The notes beneath the pieces were generated by a model that was not told the DNA's origin, made no database searches, and saw only the letters and a program-made list of their open reading frames with translations. Source: Gemmatimonadales bacterium (GTDB taxonomy: Bacteria > Gemmatimonadota > Gemmatimonadetes > Gemmatimonadales > GWC2-71-9). Taken from it: 13,845 bases of DNA. This document shows positions 5,781 through 13,474 of this stretch, piece after piece (position 1 is the first letter of the stretch; every line of letters begins with the position of its first letter). Position numbers and translations under genes: made by a program. The DNA lies in NCBI GenBank assembly GCA_013812695.1, contig JACCSZ010000165.1, positions 1 to 13,845 of the forward strand, written 5' to 3'.

Positions 5781-6832
5781 CGCTGTGCTCCTTCGGTCAT
5801 CGGCTCCGCGGAGGGCTGAGCCGGGTGCATGCCGCGGTGGATGCTGGCGTCGGAGTGGACGACCTCGCCCGTCTCCATCACCTGCTTGAGACGGCGCAGG
5901 TCGCCGCGGACCTGCTGGCCCGGCTCCTCGCCGAACAGCTTGGCGATCGCGGCGGCGATCGTGCCGCCCGGCGGATCGTACCGCAACTCGACGTGGACCT
6001 CGGTGCCCCGGTCGCCCGGGGCAGGGACGAAGCGGACCGATCCGGTATTGGGCACGTCGGCGTCGTCCACCGAGCGCCAGGAGATGAGCTCGTTCGGACG
6101 ATCCTCGATGATCTCCGCGTCCCACTCGACCGTCGTCCCGGCAGGCGCGCGGGCCTTCCAGTGCGAGCGGCGATCGCCGAGCGACTGGACGGACTCCAGG
6201 TGCTCCATGAACTGGGGCAGGTTCTCGAAGTCGCGCCAGAAACGGTAGACCTCTTCCGCCGGCCGGTTGATGGTGATCTGCCGTCGCACCTCGACGCCAT
6301 GGCCCTGCTTTGGCGCGACCCCGTTTCCCTCCTCGTGCTCCGACTGACGTGCGCGGCTCAAGTTCTTGCCGGTCAGCACATCGAGGACCGTCACACCGAG
6401 CACCGCGATGGCCGCCGCGGCGACCCGGTTCTTCTGTGACGAGCTGGACCCGTACGCCCGGGTAAGGAATGCGAGATCCATCATGTCGCCCCCCACCCGC
6501 GCCCAGACGGGCGTGACCGGGTGCTTCTGCGCCAGAATCCCGACGCCGCTCGCTATCTCGCGCACCCCGTAGGCAAACAGCGTGTTCCGGTTGGTGTCGT
6601 CATCGTCGATCCCGATCATGCGGGCTATACGGCGCGGCGCGGCAATCTCCGCGAGGCCCAGCCCGATGCTGAACCATCCGAGCCCGCGGGCGACCCGCAC
6701 GGGATCGGCCAGCGGGCCCTTCGAGGATCGCTGGCCGTTTCCGCGGCCGTCTGACCGCCCCCCGTTGGGCTCGTTCAACCGGTCGGCGTGCCGTCGGCCC
6801 GAGCCGGTAAATTCATGTGTGGCGGTGGTCAT
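5777..6832 (-). CDS. Membrane-associated SRPBCC (polyketide cyclase/dehydrase-like) protein
   Basis: The 351-residue product starts at MTTATHEF, with an excellent AAGGAGG (6837-6843) before the ATG. An N-terminal hydrophilic Gly/Arg/Asn-rich tail (to about 45) leads into a membrane region with hydrophobic stretches near 48-66, 86-100 and 135-155. A C-terminal SRPBCC domain follows (about 180-320), recognised by EVRRQITINRPAEEVYRFWRD, LPQFMEHLESV, the WDAEIIEDRPNELISWRS segment and a late helix with VRGDLRRLKQVMETGEV. This matches the 'predicted membrane protein plus cyclase/dehydrase' architecture often found next to zinc alcohol dehydrogenases. SRPBCC domains bind hydrophobic ligands in a deep cavity; the ligand here is unknown. 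The gene heads an operon with the dehydrogenase and is divergent from the methyltransferase gene. Confidence 0.85.
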   Translation of the reverse strand: MTTATHEFTGSGRRHADRLNEPNGGRSDGRGNGQRSSKGPLADPVRVARGLGWFSIGLGLAEIAAPRRIARMIGIDDDDTNRNTLFAYGVREIASGVGILAQKHPVTPVWARVGGDMMDLAFLTRAYGSSSSQKNRVAAAAIAVLGVTVLDVLTGKNLSRARQSEHEEGNGVAPKQGHGVEVRRQITINRPAEEVYRFWRDFENLPQFMEHLESVQSLGDRRSHWKARAPAGTTVEWDAEIIEDRPNELISWRSVDDADVPNTGSVRFVPAPGDRGTEVHVELRYDPPGGTIAAAIAKLFGEEPGQQVRGDLRRLKQVMETGEVVHSDASIHRGMHPAQPSAEPMTEGAQR

Positions 6833-6836
6833 CGTT

Positions 6837-6843
6837 CCTCCTT
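6837..6843 (-). promoter_or_regulatory. Strong ribosome binding site of the SRPBCC gene
   Basis: AAGGAGG lies 4 bases before the ATG at 6832 on the minus strand. It decides this start over an in-frame ATG 30 codons upstream, whose extra segment has no such site. Confidence 0.7.
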
Positions 6844-6869
6844 CAATGCAAAGCGAGTTGAGACTGCGT

Positions 6870-6923
6870 ACCGCGGTGACACATAGCCCCCGTCGTCTGG
6901 CACTGGCGGTGACCGCGGTCACC
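6870..6923. promoter_or_regulatory. Two phased operator-like palindromes in the divergent gap
   Basis: GGTGACCGCGGTCACC (6908-6923) is a perfect 16-bp palindrome. A second, partial copy at 6870-6880 (ACCGCGGTGAC) shares the ACCGCGGT core. The core centres are 42 bases apart, four helical turns, so both sites face the same side of the DNA. A further GGTGAC half site is at 6972-6977. The cluster lies between the SRPBCC-dehydrogenase operon and the methyltransferase gene and could control both. The regulator is unknown. Confidence 0.45.
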
Positions 6924-7008
6924 CGGCGCAGCGTGCTCTTGCCGCACTGCTCGACCTGCGCTACTTACTGTGGTGACGCTGGCCCATTCCCCCTGAGAGG
7001 TTCACCAC

Positions 7009-7587
7009 ATGCAGCCTCAAACCCGACCCGTTCCACCGGGCCTGTTGTTCGGCCGGACCTTCTTGCGTCATCCACGCATGCTGGGATCCGCCGTGCCGAG
7101 CAGCAGGTTCCTGATCTCGCGCATCCTACGCCAAGTCGATTGGGGGAAAACGCGGGTGGTCGTGGAGGCGGGACCGGGGGTCGGGACGCTGACAACGGCC
7201 ATGCTCGATCGGGTCGGTGCCGACGCCTCGCTCGTGGCGTTCGAGATGAATCACACCTTCGTTGCGCACCTCAGGAACCAGATTCCGGACCCGCGCCTTC
7301 GGGTGCTCCATCGGTCGGCCGCGGAGGCCGAGCCGGCGCTTACGGAGCTGGGCATCGGCGGCGCGGACCTGTTGGTGTCGGGGATTCCGCTCAGCGGCCT
7401 TTCCCGCCCGGCGCGGCTCGACCTGCTGGCGGGGTGGCGCCGCGTGCTCCGACCGGGTGGGCTGCTGGTCGTGTACCAGTTCACCCGCTCGGCACTCCCG
7501 GATCTCAAACACGTCTTCGGCCAGGTGCGCCAGGAGTTCGAACCCCTCAACGTGCTGCCTGCCCGAGTGTTCAGCTGCGCCACCTGA
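7009..7587 (+). CDS. Class I SAM methyltransferase, phospholipid N-methyltransferase (PmtA)-like
   Basis: The 192-residue product starts at MQPQTRPV, with GAGAGG 8 bases upstream. It is a minimal Rossmann methyltransferase of the usual size for soluble PmtA-type enzymes. The N-terminal FGRTFLRHPRMLGSAVPSS segment matches the amphipathic lead of this group. Motif I is VVVEAGPGVGTLT (50-62), the post-I acidic residue is Glu79 in VAFEMN, and motif II is ADLLVSGIPLSGL (119-131), whose SG-PL-L pattern is typical of PmtA and of related rRNA-dimethylase-like proteins. LRPGGLLVVYQF follows as the next strand. PmtA enzymes methylate phosphatidylethanolamine at the inner membrane. That substrate is inferred here, because no other phospholipid gene is adjacent. 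The gene stands alone, divergent from the SRPBCC operon. Confidence 0.8.
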   Translation: MQPQTRPVPPGLLFGRTFLRHPRMLGSAVPSSRFLISRILRQVDWGKTRVVVEAGPGVGTLTTAMLDRVGADASLVAFEMNHTFVAHLRNQIPDPRLRVLHRSAAEAEPALTELGIGGADLLVSGIPLSGLSRPARLDLLAGWRRVLRPGGLLVVYQFTRSALPDLKHVFGQVRQEFEPLNVLPARVFSCAT

Positions 7588-7626
7588 ACCGTAAAGTGAT
7601 CCCTGTCCTCGCCGTGCTCTCCCTCC

Positions 7627-7677
7627 CGCCCGGGGTGACGAGTCGACGGGGGTGACGGGGTAATCGTACTCCGGGCG
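7627..7677. terminator. Large structured inverted repeat between methyltransferase and receptor genes
   Basis: CGCCCGGGGT (7627-7636) pairs with ACTCCGGGCG (7668-7677), with one G-U pair on the plus strand. After a bulged G, ACGA (7638-7641) pairs with TCGT (7664-7667). The interior contains a 9-base direct repeat GGGGTGACG whose first copy (7632-7640) overlaps the left arm; the second is at 7649-7657. It occupies the 97-base convergent gap and may terminate both genes. Confidence 0.4.
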
Positions 7678-7684
7678 ACCTACC

Positions 7685-10600
7685 CTAGAACAAATACCGC
7701 CCGCCTACCTGGAACTGCCGTGGCTCGCCGAGGCCGCTGCGGATCGTCCCATCGAAGTTGAGGAACGTGCCACCCGACGACGGGTCCCTGAAGTTGTCGG
7801 CGTTGGTCACGTTGAAGACCTCGAAGATCGCCTCGAACGTCCCCTGTTGGCCGAAGTTGAACGGCCGCGAGAGGCGGATGTCCCACCCGAAGACCGCGTT
7901 GTCGCGGCGGGTGGTGTTTCGTTCGAGGATGTGGCCGTCCGGGCAGATCCGCTGCGTCGAGTTCGACGCCACCCGGATGCCGGTGCCTTGGTTGTCCGCT
8001 CCGCAACTCTCGGAGGCAGGCTGGGCCGTGTACGCGCTCACCCGGTTGTTCAGGTAGATGTCGCCCGGCAGGATGGCGAGCACCCAGGCATTGAAGCGAT
8101 GCCGCTGGTCGCGGTCGCTGTAGCCGTATTCCGCGTCCAGGGAGTCCGGCCGTACGTACCGAAAGGTGAAAGGGTCGCGCTCGTTGTCGTCGTCCGACTT
8201 GTCCCAGGAGAGCGTGTAGTTGAGCTGAAACTGCAGGCGGGAAGACGCGGTACGCCGCAGCTCCGCGGTAATACCATTGAATCTCGACTTCGCGCTGCTC
8301 TGAATCACCGTCAGCGTGCCGATGCCGTTTCCGCCGGCCAGACCGGTGGCCCAGGGGCTGCCGAAGACCGGGTCGTTCGCGTTGATGAACCGGGTGAGGT
8401 GGTCGGTCCGGGCGTGCGTATAGCTCAAGCCCGCGGCCACACCCCCGGCCACCTCACGCTCGTACCCAACCGTCGCCGTGAAGGTGCGCGGGTTCTGAAA
8501 GTCCTTGTCGAACACGAACACGCCCGGCTGGAACGGTGCGCCCGCCGGTGAGGGCAACAACTCCCCGTAATTGGGCGGTGGGCCAAGGATGCCGGTCAGC
8601 GCGCTGTTCCGGAATATGCTCTGCCCGCGCGACCCATCCGTGCTCCGGCTGCTCGCCAGGTTGAGCCCCGGGATGCGGGCGTAGTAGAGGCCGGCATTAG
8701 CGCGCAAGACCTGCTTCCCGTCGCCCTTCACGTCATACGCGACGCCGAGCCGTGGCTGGAACATGCTGTAATCGCTCGGGATGGTTCCGTCGCCAGGGAA
8801 CTCGAAGGTGCCGACCGCATTCATGACGGTCTGCCCGATGAAGGGAGCGTAGAACAGATCGGCTGTCGGCGTGATCAGCCCGGGCTGGATCTGCGCTTCC
8901 CACCGGAGTCCGTAGTTGACGGTCAGGTTCGAACGCGGCTTCCAGCTGTCCTGCAGGAACAGCGCGACCTCGTTCTGGATGATCGTCTGGGTCCCCGACT
9001 CGTCTACCGACAGCCCGCCGATGCCGGCCTGCTGCAGGTAGAGCGCCACCGGGCCGACGATGTGCTCCCCGGCGGGGCACGCGCCCGTGGTCTGGCTGGG
9101 CGTCGGCGTTTCGGTCACGTCCTGTGCGCACTCCACGTACCCGTTGCCGTTGGCCGCGTAGTTGAGGAACCCGTCCACCGACGTGAAGGCGATGCGCCCG
9201 TTGCCGAACCCGCGAAAGGTCTGGTTGACGCCGGTGCGGTTCCACTCGGCGCCGATCTTGAACAGGTGGTTGCCGCGGAGGATCGAGATGTTGTCGAGGA
9301 ACTGCAGCCGGTAGTCGTGCGCATCAACCGGGAGGAAGAACGGCATGCCGACCCGGTATCCGGAGAATCCGGCGCCCGGGTCCAGGAAGCCGATGTCCGT
9401 GTCGGGGAATGGTCGGCCGGTGGACGGATTGAGCGCTCCGGTGTAGGGTCGGGGCCGGTCCTCACGTGCCCACTGGAAGCGGAACTCATTGGAGAGCGAG
9501 GAGCTGAAGAGCGACGTGAGGCTACCGTTCACCGCATGCGAGTGGTCGTTTTCCAGCCCGTTCGCGCTCCGCCCCCAGAAGTCCACGTCGAAGGTGCCAT
9601 TCTGCTGACTCGACCGGGTGTAGTTGTACTTGATCGTGGCGCTGTGCTTCTGGCTCAACCGGAAGTCCAGCTTCCCGAGCAGCGCGTTGGCGTCGTTGGT
9701 TCGGCTGATCGGGCCGAAGTCGCCCGCCAGCGCCCCGCCGAACGCCGTATTGGTGAAGTCGAGCAGCGCCGGGTCGATCAGGTCGAGCCGGTCGGTCTGC
9801 TTGGTCTCGTTGTACTCCTGCTGGTCGTACGCGAGGAAGAAAAACGCCTTGTCACGGATCAGGGGCCCGCCGAACGTGGCCCCGAACTGATGCTGGGCGA
9901 AGTCGGGCGTGAAGCCGCTCACACCGCCGCCGGGGAACGTATGACTGAAATCACCCGACAGCCCGTCGTACTTTCCGAAGTAGTGCCCTGAACCGTGGAA
10001 CTCGTTGGTGCCCGACTTGGTGATGACGTTGATGAAGCCGCCGCTCGAACGCCCGAACTCCGCGTTGGCACCGTCGGCCACGACCACGAAGTCCTGCACC
10101 GCGTCCAGATTGAAGGTGAACGCCGGCCGCTGGCCGCCGCGCTGCTCGCCGAAAAACGGATTGTTGAAGTCGGCGCCGTCGACCGACACGTTGTTGTGGA
10201 TACCCTTCTGCCCGCCGATGCTGATCTCGTCGCCGTCGGGACCCTGCACGATCGCCACGTTCGGCGTCAACGTGGTGAAGTTGAAAATGTTGCGGCCGTT
10301 GTTGGGGAGGCCCTCCACCGCCTCCACGCTGAGCCGGGTGGCGCCCTCCGACGTCGTGACATCCACCACCGGCTCCGCCGCCGCCACCGTGATCTCCTCG
10401 AGTTGCACGGCCTGGGGCGTCAGCGAGAAGGGCAGCTCGAGCGTCTCGCCCAGACGGAGCCCCAGGCCGGTTCGCCTCGACTCCTGGAATCCAAGCGCCC
10501 GCGCAGTCACGTCGTAGGTACCGACCCTCAGCAGCGTCGCCACGTACACGCCGCTCTCGTTGGTGGTCAGAACGCGCTCGGCGTTGGTCTCGGCGTTCCG

Positions 10601-10762
10601 GAGCGTCACGCTGGCACCCGAGAGCGCGCCACCGGCGCTGTCTCGAACAGTTCCCCGAATCACGCCGGTAGTGGCCTGTGCCTGCCCGTGCGCGCGCGCC
10701 GTAACCGCCAGGGCGAGGCCGAGCACCAGGAACGTCGAGCGGATCGGACGGGGCACCGACAT
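7685..10762 (-). CDS. Oar-like TonB-dependent outer-membrane receptor with carboxypeptidase-regulatory domain
   Basis: The 1025-residue product starts at MSVPRPIRST, with AAAGGA 8 bases upstream; the longer open frame before it has no signal peptide. A Sec signal peptide with AHGQAQA near the cleavage site precedes a carboxypeptidase-regulatory-like domain (about 33-118; GVIRGTVRDSAGGALSGASV). LEEITVAA (121-128) fits a TonB box. The plug follows (about 145-252), including GLPNNGRNIFNF, VSVDGADFNNPFFGEQRGG and GGFINVITKSGTNEFHGS. The rest is a beta-barrel ending in GGRYLF with the terminal aromatic typical of outer-membrane proteins. Two cysteine pairs in likely surface loops (coding bases about 9067-9133 and 7930-8012) may be disulfides. 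Size matches Oar-type receptors, which import or export bulky substrates using TonB energy. No SusD gene is adjacent. It is divergent from the sensor kinase. Confidence 0.93.
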   Translation of the reverse strand: MSVPRPIRSTFLVLGLALAVTARAHGQAQATTGVIRGTVRDSAGGALSGASVTLRNAETNAERVLTTNESGVYVATLLRVGTYDVTARALGFQESRRTGLGLRLGETLELPFSLTPQAVQLEEITVAAAEPVVDVTTSEGATRLSVEAVEGLPNNGRNIFNFTTLTPNVAIVQGPDGDEISIGGQKGIHNNVSVDGADFNNPFFGEQRGGQRPAFTFNLDAVQDFVVVADGANAEFGRSSGGFINVITKSGTNEFHGSGHYFGKYDGLSGDFSHTFPGGGVSGFTPDFAQHQFGATFGGPLIRDKAFFFLAYDQQEYNETKQTDRLDLIDPALLDFTNTAFGGALAGDFGPISRTNDANALLGKLDFRLSQKHSATIKYNYTRSSQQNGTFDVDFWGRSANGLENDHSHAVNGSLTSLFSSSLSNEFRFQWAREDRPRPYTGALNPSTGRPFPDTDIGFLDPGAGFSGYRVGMPFFLPVDAHDYRLQFLDNISILRGNHLFKIGAEWNRTGVNQTFRGFGNGRIAFTSVDGFLNYAANGNGYVECAQDVTETPTPSQTTGACPAGEHIVGPVALYLQQAGIGGLSVDESGTQTIIQNEVALFLQDSWKPRSNLTVNYGLRWEAQIQPGLITPTADLFYAPFIGQTVMNAVGTFEFPGDGTIPSDYSMFQPRLGVAYDVKGDGKQVLRANAGLYYARIPGLNLASSRSTDGSRGQSIFRNSALTGILGPPPNYGELLPSPAGAPFQPGVFVFDKDFQNPRTFTATVGYEREVAGGVAAGLSYTHARTDHLTRFINANDPVFGSPWATGLAGGNGIGTLTVIQSSAKSRFNGITAELRRTASSRLQFQLNYTLSWDKSDDDNERDPFTFRYVRPDSLDAEYGYSDRDQRHRFNAWVLAILPGDIYLNNRVSAYTAQPASESCGADNQGTGIRVASNSTQRICPDGHILERNTTRRDNAVFGWDIRLSRPFNFGQQGTFEAIFEVFNVTNADNFRDPSSGGTFLNFDGTIRSGLGEPRQFQVGGRYLF

Positions 10763-10862
10763 AGGCGGGTTCCTTTCAGACGGGCGGAGAGTGTGCGTCG
10801 CGCTCACGCAGCCCGCTCGGGCTCGAGCTCGCTCGGTGTCGCGCATGTGGTTGGGTCGGAAT

Positions 10863-10891
10863 AGCATACCGGTTCAATTCGCGCTCGGCAA
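10863..10891 (-). promoter_or_regulatory. Candidate promoter of the TonB-dependent receptor gene
   Basis: On the minus strand TTGCCG (10886-10891) and TATGCT (10863-10868) are separated by 17 bases, each matching 4/6 of the sigma-70 consensus. They lie about 100 bases before the ATG, leaving a leader that includes a small AGCCC-GCTC-GGGCT hairpin (10810-10823). Confidence 0.35.
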
Positions 10892-10996
10892 GACTGGGTG
10901 TGGGGCAGGTCACAGAATTGTATCGGTTCCGAACGGAGGTTGGGATCTCCCTCAGGGACCAGCCGTCTCACCTGACCACGCCGCCGCGGACGGACC

Positions 10997-13459
10997 ATGA
11001 GCCAAATCAGCGCCACGCCGAGCGTGCGGAGGCCCCGGGTGCCGACTCGCCTGGTCATCGGTGGCACGCCGGACTGGTCGCGGGTCGGCGCTTGCGTGCC
11101 GGGACCGCTGCTCACGCTCGCGGTCGCCGTGCTGCTGGACGTGCTGCGGCGGCACGACCTCGGGCTGTTCGCACCCTTTCCGATTCTCATTCTGACCATC
11201 GTGTACTCCGCCTACGTGGGCGGGCTGCTGCCCGCGCTCGTGAGCGTGGCGGTCACGGTGCTGTACGCGCTGCACTACTTCGCCGATCCGGGACGATCGC
11301 TCGCATACTCCGCCGAGAACGGTGCGAGCCTGCTGGCCGTCTCCGGCTCGTCGCTGCTCACCGGGCTGGTCGTGGCACGGCTCCACGGGCGGCTCCGCCA
11401 TGCCAAGACCCTCGAGCTGTCGCGCGCGGAAGCGGAAGCCCTGGCACGTCGGTTCGCGTTCCTGGAGCAGGCGTCGCTGATCCTTGGTTCCGCGCGCGAC
11501 GTCGAGACGACCTTCCGCGACCTGGCCCGCCTGGTCGTGCCCACCCTGGCCGACTGGTGCACCATCCATGTCGCCGGCGACGCTGGGGTGGTGCGCTTCG
11601 TCGCGGGCGCGCACCGCGACCCGACCCGCGATGTGGTCGTTCGCGCGCTCGCGGAGTACGGTGCGCGGGCGCTGCCGTTCGAGACCGAGGCGGTGGCGCC
11701 GCAGATCGTGGGGCTGGACGAGCACCGGCTCCGGAGGATCGCGCCGGATGAGGAGGCCCTCAAGCTCTACCGAGCGCTGGCCCCCACCGCGGTGCTGCGG
11801 CTGCCGCTCCGGGCCCGCAATCGCCGCGTAGGATTCATCACGCTCGCTATGGCCGGCGGGCGGCGCTTCCCGCCCGCCGATGTGGATCTGGCCGAGGAGC
11901 TGGCCCGGAACTCGGCCGTCGCCATCGATAACACCCGCCTGCGGCAGGAGACCGAGGAGGCCGACCGGCGGTCGCGCCTCCTGTTCGACGCGCATCCGCA
12001 GCCGATGTGGGTATTCGACGTGGACACGCTGGCGTTTCTCGCCGTCAACGAGGCGGCGGTCCACCACTACGGCTGGAGCCGCGAAGAACTGCTCGGCATG
12101 ACGATCATGGACCTGCTCGCCCCCGAGGACACCCCGCCGGGTCCCGCGGTCGGCGAGCAGGGCGGCGGGCGCGGCGAGACCGCGCTCGCCCATCATCAGC
12201 GGCGCGACGGTACGCTCGTAGACATGGAAATCGTGAGCCAGGCGATGGAGCTGGACGGCCGGCGCGCCCGCCTCGTCCTCGCCGCTGACACCACCGACCG
12301 GACCCGAACACGCGTCGCACTGCACCAGAGCAACGAGCAGCTCCGCCATGCGCAGCGGACCGAGGTGCTCGGGAGGATTGCGGGAGGCGTGGCGCACGAT
12401 TTCAACAACCTGCTCACCACCATCCGCGGTTTCGGTGAGATGCTCCTCCTCGACATGGTGCCCGACGACCGCCGACGACACGACGTGCAGCGGATCTGCC
12501 AGGCCGCCGACAGCGGGGCGCTGCTCACCCGACAGCTCCTCTCGTTCGGCCGGAACCAGGTGCAGGAGCCGCGGGCGGTCAACCTGAACGACGTGGTGCG
12601 CGGCATGGAGCAGCTGGTGCAGCGGCTGGTCGGCGCCGACGTGGCGGTCGACCTGCGGCTCGCGCCCGCCGTGGGCCACGCGCGGATCGATCCGACCCAG
12701 CTCGAGCACCTGGTCGTGAACCTGGTCCTCAACGCGCGCGACGCGATGCCCGCCGGCGGCCGCCTGACCATTGAGACATCCGACCGCCGCATCAGCGACC
12801 TGAGCCTGGGCCGGCCGGTGCGCCCTGGGCGCTACGTGGTCCTCACCGTGGGCGACTCGGGGAGGGGTCTGGAGGATGAACTCGATGAGGGGGCCGGCGA
12901 CGGCACCCATGCGCCCCGCAACGGGCTCGGCCGGGCGATCGTCTTCGGCATCGTGCGGCAGTACGGCGGTGTGGTTCGGATCGCCAGCGAGGCCGGGCAG
13001 GGGACGACAGTGAAGGTCTACCTCCCGCGCCTGGCGCCCGAGCTGGAGGAGCACGACGGCAACCCCGACCTGGCGGCACTGCGGGGCACCGAGACGGTGC
13101 TCGTGGCCGAGGACGAAGACGGCGTGCGGGACCTGCTGCGGAAGGTGCTGACGGAGTTCGGTTACACCGTGCTGGCCGCCCGGCACGGGCGCGACGCGTT
13201 GGTGGCGGCGGGCGCGAGGGCTGGCGACATCGCCCTGTTAGTGACCGATGTCGTGATGCCCGAGATGAGCGGACGCGAGCTGGCTGAGACGCTGTGCCGC
13301 GCGCGGCCGGAACTCAAGGTACTGTTCATCTCGGGATACACGGACGACGAGGTGCTGCAGCGCGGGATCGACGGCCGCGACACCGCCTTCATGCGGAAGC
13401 CCTTCGCCGCCGGCGACCTCGTGCGGCGAGTGCGCGCGCTGCTGGACGCCCCAGCCTAG
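10997..13459 (+). CDS. Membrane hybrid histidine kinase (DUF4118-like, GAF, PAS, HisKA, HATPase, REC)
   Basis: The 820-residue product begins with a hydrophobic region (about 36-128) of several membrane spans resembling the KdpD-type DUF4118 module. A GAF domain follows (about 152-315), then PAS (about 323-435; LLFDAHPQPMWVFD, NEAAVHHYGWSREELLG). The HisKA H box is GGVAHDFNNLL with His467. The catalytic domain has an N box NLVLNARDAM (575-584), G1 DSGRG (620-624) and a modified G2 GLGRA (643-647), but no FEPFFTTK-type F box. The C-terminal receiver has Glu705-Asp706, phospho-acceptor Asp751 in VTDVVMPEMSG, Ser779 and Lys801. Phosphate is expected to pass from His467 to Asp751. ATG 10997 has a weak ribosome site; GTG at 11039 has GGAGG 6 bases upstream and could be the true start. 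No output domain is present. It is divergent from the receptor gene. Confidence 0.9.
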   Translation: MSQISATPSVRRPRVPTRLVIGGTPDWSRVGACVPGPLLTLAVAVLLDVLRRHDLGLFAPFPILILTIVYSAYVGGLLPALVSVAVTVLYALHYFADPGRSLAYSAENGASLLAVSGSSLLTGLVVARLHGRLRHAKTLELSRAEAEALARRFAFLEQASLILGSARDVETTFRDLARLVVPTLADWCTIHVAGDAGVVRFVAGAHRDPTRDVVVRALAEYGARALPFETEAVAPQIVGLDEHRLRRIAPDEEALKLYRALAPTAVLRLPLRARNRRVGFITLAMAGGRRFPPADVDLAEELARNSAVAIDNTRLRQETEEADRRSRLLFDAHPQPMWVFDVDTLAFLAVNEAAVHHYGWSREELLGMTIMDLLAPEDTPPGPAVGEQGGGRGETALAHHQRRDGTLVDMEIVSQAMELDGRRARLVLAADTTDRTRTRVALHQSNEQLRHAQRTEVLGRIAGGVAHDFNNLLTTIRGFGEMLLLDMVPDDRRRHDVQRICQAADSGALLTRQLLSFGRNQVQEPRAVNLNDVVRGMEQLVQRLVGADVAVDLRLAPAVGHARIDPTQLEHLVVNLVLNARDAMPAGGRLTIETSDRRISDLSLGRPVRPGRYVVLTVGDSGRGLEDELDEGAGDGTHAPRNGLGRAIVFGIVRQYGGVVRIASEAGQGTTVKVYLPRLAPELEEHDGNPDLAALRGTETVLVAEDEDGVRDLLRKVLTEFGYTVLAARHGRDALVAAGARAGDIALLVTDVVMPEMSGRELAETLCRARPELKVLFISGYTDDEVLQRGIDGRDTAFMRKPFAAGDLVRRVRALLDAPA

Positions 13460-13474
13460 CGTACGCGAGGCTGG
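13451..13474. terminator. Dyad spanning the overlapping stop codons
   Basis: CCAGCCT (13451-13457) and AGGCTGG (13468-13474) form a perfect 7-bp stem. The 10-base interior contains the palindrome GCGTACGC (13459-13466). The left arm includes parts of both stop codons of the kinase and the opposing gene. It may act as a bidirectional terminator where there is no intergenic space at all. Confidence 0.4.

Noticed and set aside
6939..6967. Promoter TTGCCG-N17-TACTTA for the methyltransferase gene
   Set aside because: The spacing is ideal and the -35 equals that proposed for the receptor gene, but the -10 matches only 2 of 6 consensus bases.
10952..13186. A 744-codon minus-strand frame opposite the histidine kinase
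   Set aside because: It is long only because of codon composition. Its translation is rich in His, Gln, Arg and Gly with no motif, while the plus strand shows complete kinase and receiver motifs.
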